From: Acidobacteriota bacterium
Lineage (GTDB): Bacteria > Acidobacteriota > Thermoanaerobaculia > Gp7-AA8
Reading direction: 5' to 3'
Assembly: GCA_003223645.1 (NCBI GenBank)
Contig: QHVT01000006.1
Location: forward strand, 62,001 to 126,000
DNA length: 64,000 nucleotides
A program made the position numbers and the translations under genes. Below, piece by piece: positions 60,613-64,000 of this stretch; the first letter of the stretch is position 1, and the number at the start of each line of letters is the position of its first letter. The notes under the pieces were generated by a model. It made no database searches and had not been told where the DNA came from. It saw nothing but the letters and a program-made list of their open reading frames with translations.

Positions 60613-60878
60613 TCTACTTCGTCAAATTTCGCCTCGATCAGCTTCTCGATCGCGTCGAGCGCGTCGCGCTCGTCTTCGCCGTCGGCTTTGAGCGTGATGA
60701 CGGAGCCGCGGCCGGCGGCGAGAAGGAGGATGCCGAGGATCGACTTGCCGTCGACCTCCTCATCGCCTTTGCGGATCTTGATGTCGGATTTGAAACGCGC
60801 GGCGGTGTGCACGAGCTTCGCCGCGGCACGCGCGTGCAGTCCGAGCTTGTTCTTGATCTCGACCTCGCGGGTGACCAT
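60609..60878 (-). CDS. PTS phosphocarrier HPr
   Basis: 89 residues from MVTREVEIKNKLGLHARAA; longer frame upstream is palindrome sequence. His15 is the phosphate carrier; Ser46 in GKSILGILLLAA is the site modified by HPr kinase, whose gene is at 63355. Stop overlaps ptsI start. This combination allows regulation by both PEP and ATP/PPi. Confidence 0.94.
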   Translation of the reverse strand: MVTREVEIKNKLGLHARAAAKLVHTAARFKSDIKIRKGDEEVDGKSILGILLLAAGRGSVITLKADGEDERDALDAIEKLIEAKFDEVE

Positions 60879-60894
60879 CACGCCATCCCGCCCG

Positions 60895-60970
60895 GATGGC
60901 AGATGGCGGATGGCAGATGGCAGATCTCCCAGCTGCGTGTTTTGCCATCCGCCATCTGCCATCTGCCATC
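60895..60970. repeat. Palindrome with TGGCAGATGGC units
   Basis: GATGGCAGATGGCGGATGGC on the left and GCCATCCGCCATCTGCCATC on the right, between EIIA and HPr genes; only one copy in the window. Confidence 0.9.
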
Positions 60971-60975
60971 CAACT

Positions 60976-61380
60976 TCATACGGCGGCGAGGAAATCCGAC
61001 GCGACGCGGATCGCCTTCGATCCCTTCTCGCTGATCACGTGCGCGAGCGTGGCGACGTCCTTCGCCTCCTGCTTCATCATCGCGAACTTCACGATCATCG
61101 GCAGGTTCACGCCGGTCACGATCTCGACGCGTCCGAGGTCGAGGAAAGAAAGGCTGATGTTGCTCGGCGTGCCGCCGAACATGTCGGTGAAGATGATGAC
61201 GCCGCGATCGGGACCGAGCTTCGCGAGGCCGGCGGCGATTTTCTCGCGCGCCTCGTCGACCGTATCGCTCCACTCCAGCGGGACCGCCTCGATCCCGGTG
61301 ACGTCTGCTTCGATTTGTCGTGCTGCGTTCAACAACTCATACGCAAGGTTGCCATGCGTAACGATCAATGCCCCGGTCAA
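60976..61380 (-). CDS. PTS EIIA component, mannose family
   Basis: 134 residues from a TTG preceded by GGGAGG at 8 bases; upstream frame is a palindrome. The phospho-acceptor His9 is in ALIVTHGNLA. IFTDMFGGTPSNISLSFL is the family core. Without an EIIB, C or D partner nearby it is likely a regulatory phospho-protein rather than part of a sugar transporter. First gene of the EIIA, HPr, EI run. Confidence 0.9.
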   Translation of the reverse strand: MTGALIVTHGNLAYELLNAARQIEADVTGIEAVPLEWSDTVDEAREKIAAGLAKLGPDRGVIIFTDMFGGTPSNISLSFLDLGRVEIVTGVNLPMIVKFAMMKQEAKDVATLAHVISEKGSKAIRVASDFLAAV

Positions 61381-61423
61381 GCGACCTACCTCCCACGAAC
61401 CAACAGCGCATGATAACCGCACT

Positions 61424-61519
61424 TGTGGAGCGGCGGCCGCCCTCGGCCGCCGAAACATGCGCTTGTGAGGACCGGCCACTGCTCATTTTCGGCGGCCGAG
61501 AGCAGCCGCCGCTTCACTT
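61424..61519. repeat. Palindrome family C, longer variant
   Basis: TGTGGAGCGGCGGCCGCCCT on the left and GGCCGAGAGCAGCCGCCGCTTCAC on the right; the centre has diverged to AACATGCGCTTGTGAGG. It lies between divergent EIIA and hsp20 genes. Confidence 0.85.
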
Positions 61520-61526
61520 TTGTAAC

Positions 61527-61564
61527 AACATCTGATTGACATACGCGCATATTCAGATGTTAAA
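61527..61564 (+). promoter_or_regulatory. Candidate hsp20 promoter with a 9-17-9 dyad
   Basis: Perfect arms AACATCTGA (61527-61535) and TCAGATGTT (61553-61561) enclose TTGACA (61536-61541). A weak -10 (GTTAAA, 61559-61564) follows at 17 bases. The dyad overlaps both promoter elements, suggesting a heat-shock or other repressor site; it is not CIRCE. Confidence 0.5.
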
Positions 61565-61615
61565 CTCGCGCGCATGGAAATCAGACTTGAGCATCATCCA
61601 CTAAGGAGACACTGT

Positions 61616-62056
61616 ATGACTCGTTTTGCCAGCCCGAATCCCGATGTGAAGAACCTTCAGCATCAGATCAACCGCATCATCGAGCCGTTCGCCCGGTTTG
61701 CGTTCGGCGACGAGGATCTCGTCAGCGGCAGCTGGTCTGCGCCGGTGGACGTGGCCGAGTCGCAGGAACACATCATCGTCCGCGCGGAAGTGCCCGGCAT
61801 GAAGCAGGAAGACATCGAGATCGAGTTCGAGAACGGCCTGCTCACGATCCGCGGCGAGCGCGCGCTGCAGAAGGAAGAGAACGTGACGTGGCATCGCGTG
61901 GAGCGGACGTACGGAAAGTTCAGCCGCTCGTTCACGCTGCCGCGCACGGTCGATCCGGAGCGCATCACGGCGAGCTATCGCGACGGCATTCTCGAGATCA
62001 CGGTGCCGAAGAAAGAAGAAGCGAAGGCGAAGCAGATTCGCATCAACGTTCAGTAA
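61616..62056 (+). CDS. Small heat-shock protein, Hsp20 family
   Basis: 146 residues, ATG at 61616 with AAGGAG 8 bases upstream. The alpha-crystallin domain runs from VDVAESQEHIIVRAEVPGMK to LEITVPKKEEAKAKQIRI, with the IXI-like C-terminal motif IRINV. A chaperone holding unfolded proteins. Monocistronic or joined to the small membrane protein 9 bases downstream. Confidence 0.94.
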   Translation: MTRFASPNPDVKNLQHQINRIIEPFARFAFGDEDLVSGSWSAPVDVAESQEHIIVRAEVPGMKQEDIEIEFENGLLTIRGERALQKEENVTWHRVERTYGKFSRSFTLPRTVDPERITASYRDGILEITVPKKEEAKAKQIRINVQ

Positions 62057-62065
62057 GATGACGGC

Positions 62066-62497
62066 GTGAGCCGTCCGAATTTCCCACTCGCCTTCCCTCT
62101 CGCAATTGCCGCGGGCGCCGCGACGGCGTTCTTCGTTTCGATCCTCATGATTCCGATCATGGGCAACGAAAACGAGAAGACGTTCGCCGGCGCGGCGACC
62201 GCGGCGTCGCTCATCGCGTGGTACGCCGCGATCATCTGCACGTTCTACGTGCTCGTCATCGGCATCGGCGTCGTCATCTACGTGCGCAACACGCGCCGCG
62301 TGCCGTCGCTCGCAACCGCGCTGGTCGTGGCCGTGCTCGCGGGAGGTCTCCCCTTCATCGCGACGCCGTTGATGCAGACTCGCCCCGTGTCGAAGTTCGA
62401 CATCGTGCTCTTGCCCGTGCTCGCGGTGGCGTCGGGGATCGCGACGGCGTGGACGTTCTGGCGCGTGGGATTGAAGGGGCGGACGGTCACCGCTTGA
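62066..62497 (+). CDS. Small membrane protein of unknown function
   Basis: 143 residues from a GTG, four hydrophobic helices (FPLAIAAGAATAFFVSILM; ASLIAWYAAIICTFYVLVIG; LATALVVAVLAGGLPFI; IVLLPVLAVASGIATAWTFW). No motif recognised. It overlaps the 3' end of convergent rapZ by 11 bases. Confidence 0.68.
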   Translation: MSRPNFPLAFPLAIAAGAATAFFVSILMIPIMGNENEKTFAGAATAASLIAWYAAIICTFYVLVIGIGVVIYVRNTRRVPSLATALVVAVLAGGLPFIATPLMQTRPVSKFDIVLLPVLAVASGIATAWTFWRVGLKGRTVTA

Positions 62498-63353
62498 AAT
62501 CACGGTGCACGATCTCGACGCTGTAGCCGAGCGCAGCGAGATCCTCGCCTAACCGCTGCCCGATCGCGACGGAGCGATGTTTCCCGCCCGTGCAGCCGAT
62601 GCCGATCGTGAGATAGCTCTTCATCTCTTTCCGATATCCCGGCAGCGTGTACGTGACAAAGTCGAGAAGCTTTCGATAGAACTCTTCGTATCCCGGCTGC
62701 GCCTTCAGGTATTCGACGATCTCCGGATCGAGTCCGGTCTTCGGACGCAGCGCTTCGACAAAGTGCGGGTTCGGAAGGAATCGCACGTCGAACAGCAGGT
62801 CGAGGTTATAGGGCAGGCTGTATTTGAATCCGAACGTGATGATCGTGACGAGCAGCGACTGTTCCGCGCCGGAGATCTTGAACCGCCGCATGACCTCGGC
62901 CTTCAGCTCGTGCACGGAAAACTGCGACGTGTCGAGCGTCAGGTTCGCGAGCGACTTCACTTCGGTGAGCGCTTCTTTTTCTTCCTGGATCGCCTCGATC
63001 AGCGGCTTGTCTTTTTCCAGCGGATGCGGACGCCGTGTTTCTGAGTAGCGGCGCGCGATCACTTCTTCGCTGGCTTCGAGAAAGATGAGCACCGTGTTCG
63101 GCACGAGCTTCTGCAGGCGCTCGCGATAGAACTTCGGGAAGCGCGTCGCGAAGTCGTGCGTGCGGACGTCGACGACGATGCCGACGCGGTTCGCGTGCTC
63201 GTGCGCCGTCACTTCCTCGAGATACGGCTCGATCAACTCGATCGGCAGGTTGTCGGTGCAGTAGAAGCCGAGGTCCTCGAGCGTCGATTGGACGTAGCTC
63301 TTGCCGGAGCCGGAGAGGCCGGTGATGACGACGAGGTACTCGGGCGCTTTCAT
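62487..63353 (-). CDS. rapZ: RapZ/YvcJ nucleotide-binding protein
   Basis: 288 residues. Walker A GLSGSGKSYV at residues 12-21; FYCTDNLPIELIE, TRRPHPL and the C-terminal GCTGGKHRSVAI signature. In E. coli RapZ regulates glmS through GlmZ; in other phyla it sits next to HPr kinase and PTS genes as here. The start is the ATG at 63353, 1 base after the hprK stop. Confidence 0.94.
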   Translation of the reverse strand: MKAPEYLVVITGLSGSGKSYVQSTLEDLGFYCTDNLPIELIEPYLEEVTAHEHANRVGIVVDVRTHDFATRFPKFYRERLQKLVPNTVLIFLEASEEVIARRYSETRRPHPLEKDKPLIEAIQEEKEALTEVKSLANLTLDTSQFSVHELKAEVMRRFKISGAEQSLLVTIITFGFKYSLPYNLDLLFDVRFLPNPHFVEALRPKTGLDPEIVEYLKAQPGYEEFYRKLLDFVTYTLPGYRKEMKSYLTIGIGCTGGKHRSVAIGQRLGEDLAALGYSVEIVHRDFKR

Positions 63354-63354
63354 G

Positions 63355-64000
63355 CTACTTGAGGGTGTTGGTGAGCGCTTCGCCCTGCCGCGCGATCTGC
63401 TCGTCGATGCGCCGCGTGAACTCGCGCGCGGAGTCGTAGCCCTGCAGCTTCATCAGATGATTGCGCGCCGCGACTTCGACGAGCAGCGCGAGGTTGCGTC
63501 CCGACGCGACCGGCAACCGCACGTACGGCTTCGACACGCCGAGAACTTCGTAGGTCTCGCCGGTGATGCCGAGGCGGTCGTACTGCGTGCCTTCGACCCA
63601 CTTCTCCAGTTTCACCACCATGTCGATCGGCTTCACGTCACGCGTCGACGCGACGCCGAAGAGGTCCTTGATGTCGATGATGCCGATGCCGCGCAGCTCC
63701 ATGTGATGGCGCAGCATGTCGTTCGAATATCCGAGCAGGACATCGTTGGGATGGCGTTTGACGATCACGAGATCGTCCGCGATCAGGCGATGGCCGCGAT
63801 AGACGAGATCGAGCGCGCATTCGCTCTTGCCGATGCCGCTGTCGCCGAGGAGCAGCACGCCGATGCCGTAGACGTCGAGAAGGCCGGAGTGCATCGTGAC
63901 GCGCGGCGCCATCGTCTCTTCGAGGAAGTACGTCGTGCGCGTGATCGTCGTCGACGACATCGCCGTCGTCGAGAACAGCGGCACGCTGCGCTTCTCGCAT
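63355..64000 (-). CDS. hprK: HPr kinase/phosphorylase, C-terminal part
   Basis: The frame is open to the right edge, so the gene starts outside the window. Visible part: end of the N-terminal domain (TTITRTTYFLEETMAPRVTMHSG), Walker A GDSGIGKSE, capping and catalytic His/Asp region ALDLVYRGHRLIADDLVIVK, and ELRGIGIIDIKDLFG signature. It phosphorylates HPr at Ser46 (the site present at 60609-60878) and reverses the reaction. Confidence 0.95.
   Translation of the reverse strand, partial: CEKRSVPLFSTTAMSSTTITRTTYFLEETMAPRVTMHSGLLDVYGIGVLLLGDSGIGKSECALDLVYRGHRLIADDLVIVKRHPNDVLLGYSNDMLRHHMELRGIGIIDIKDLFGVASTRDVKPIDMVVKLEKWVEGTQYDRLGITGETYEVLGVSKPYVRLPVASGRNLALLVEVAARNHLMKLQGYDSAREFTRRIDEQIARQGEALTNTLK

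Noticed and set aside
61527-61561. CIRCE element at hsp20
   Set aside because: Arms AACATCTGA/TCAGATGTT do not match TTAGCACTC/GAGTGCTAA and the spacer is 17 not 9.

Overview
The window is GC-rich and densely coded, with many 1-8 base gene overlaps (ATGA, GTGA). The gene set fits a Gram-negative, probably soil-dwelling bacterium: a fused LptF-LptG protein, LolA, KpsF, TolC-type efflux, and a regulatory PTS set (EIIA, HPr, EI, HPr kinase, RapZ). Together with the many S9/S10 peptidases and secreted propeller proteins, this suggests Acidobacteriota. That assignment is inference; there is no rRNA or other taxonomic marker here.

Layout. 0-4.7 kb: prolyl oligopeptidase end, uridine kinase, zinc-ribbon protein, squalene/phytoene synthase and a FAD oxidoreductase. 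4.7-6.4 kb: MurJ. 6.5-11.8 kb: an OmpR-type two-component pair, an NHL-like secreted protein and a LytTR two-component pair. 11.9-14.1 kb and 25.3-28.8 kb: an oligopeptide ABC transporter split into an ATPase locus (D, F) and a binding-protein/permease locus (A, B, C). 14.4-20.5 kb: a MacAB/TolC-like efflux operon interrupted by a four-helix-bundle gene. 20.8-25.0 kb: an S55-like protein and a large secreted propeller protein. 28.9 kb: coaD. 29.49-32.88 kb: an insertion of about 3.4 kb with 18-bp inverted ends, a 9-bp direct duplication, a SWIM/DDE transposase and regulatory passengers. 32.96-35.1 kb: a split borosin (peptide backbone N-methylation) operon, which I regard as the most notable content. 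35.3-42.8 kb: TPR protein, polyprenyl synthase, YajQ, LolA, KpsF, PanE, DinB, PckA. 43.3-50.4 kb: LptFG, a probable selenoprotein read through an in-frame UGA, homoserine dehydrogenase and cystathionine gamma-synthase behind a Met-codon leader peptide. 50.6-64 kb: S10 peptidase, ParB/ParA, a bifunctional nuclease, MiaB, the regulatory PTS genes, Hsp20, RapZ and HprK.

The spaces between genes are filled with long imperfect palindromes of about a dozen families. I label them by arm core: A = GGCTCAT, B = GTTGCGCGGTCACGCGG, C = GGAGCGGCGGCCGC, D = GTCATCCTGAGC, E = GCAGAAGGCAGAAG, F = ATAGGAC, plus single-copy types. Several supply the stop codon or C-terminal tail of a gene, and one C element sits in frame inside the phytoene synthase. 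No tRNA, rRNA or CRISPR array was seen.
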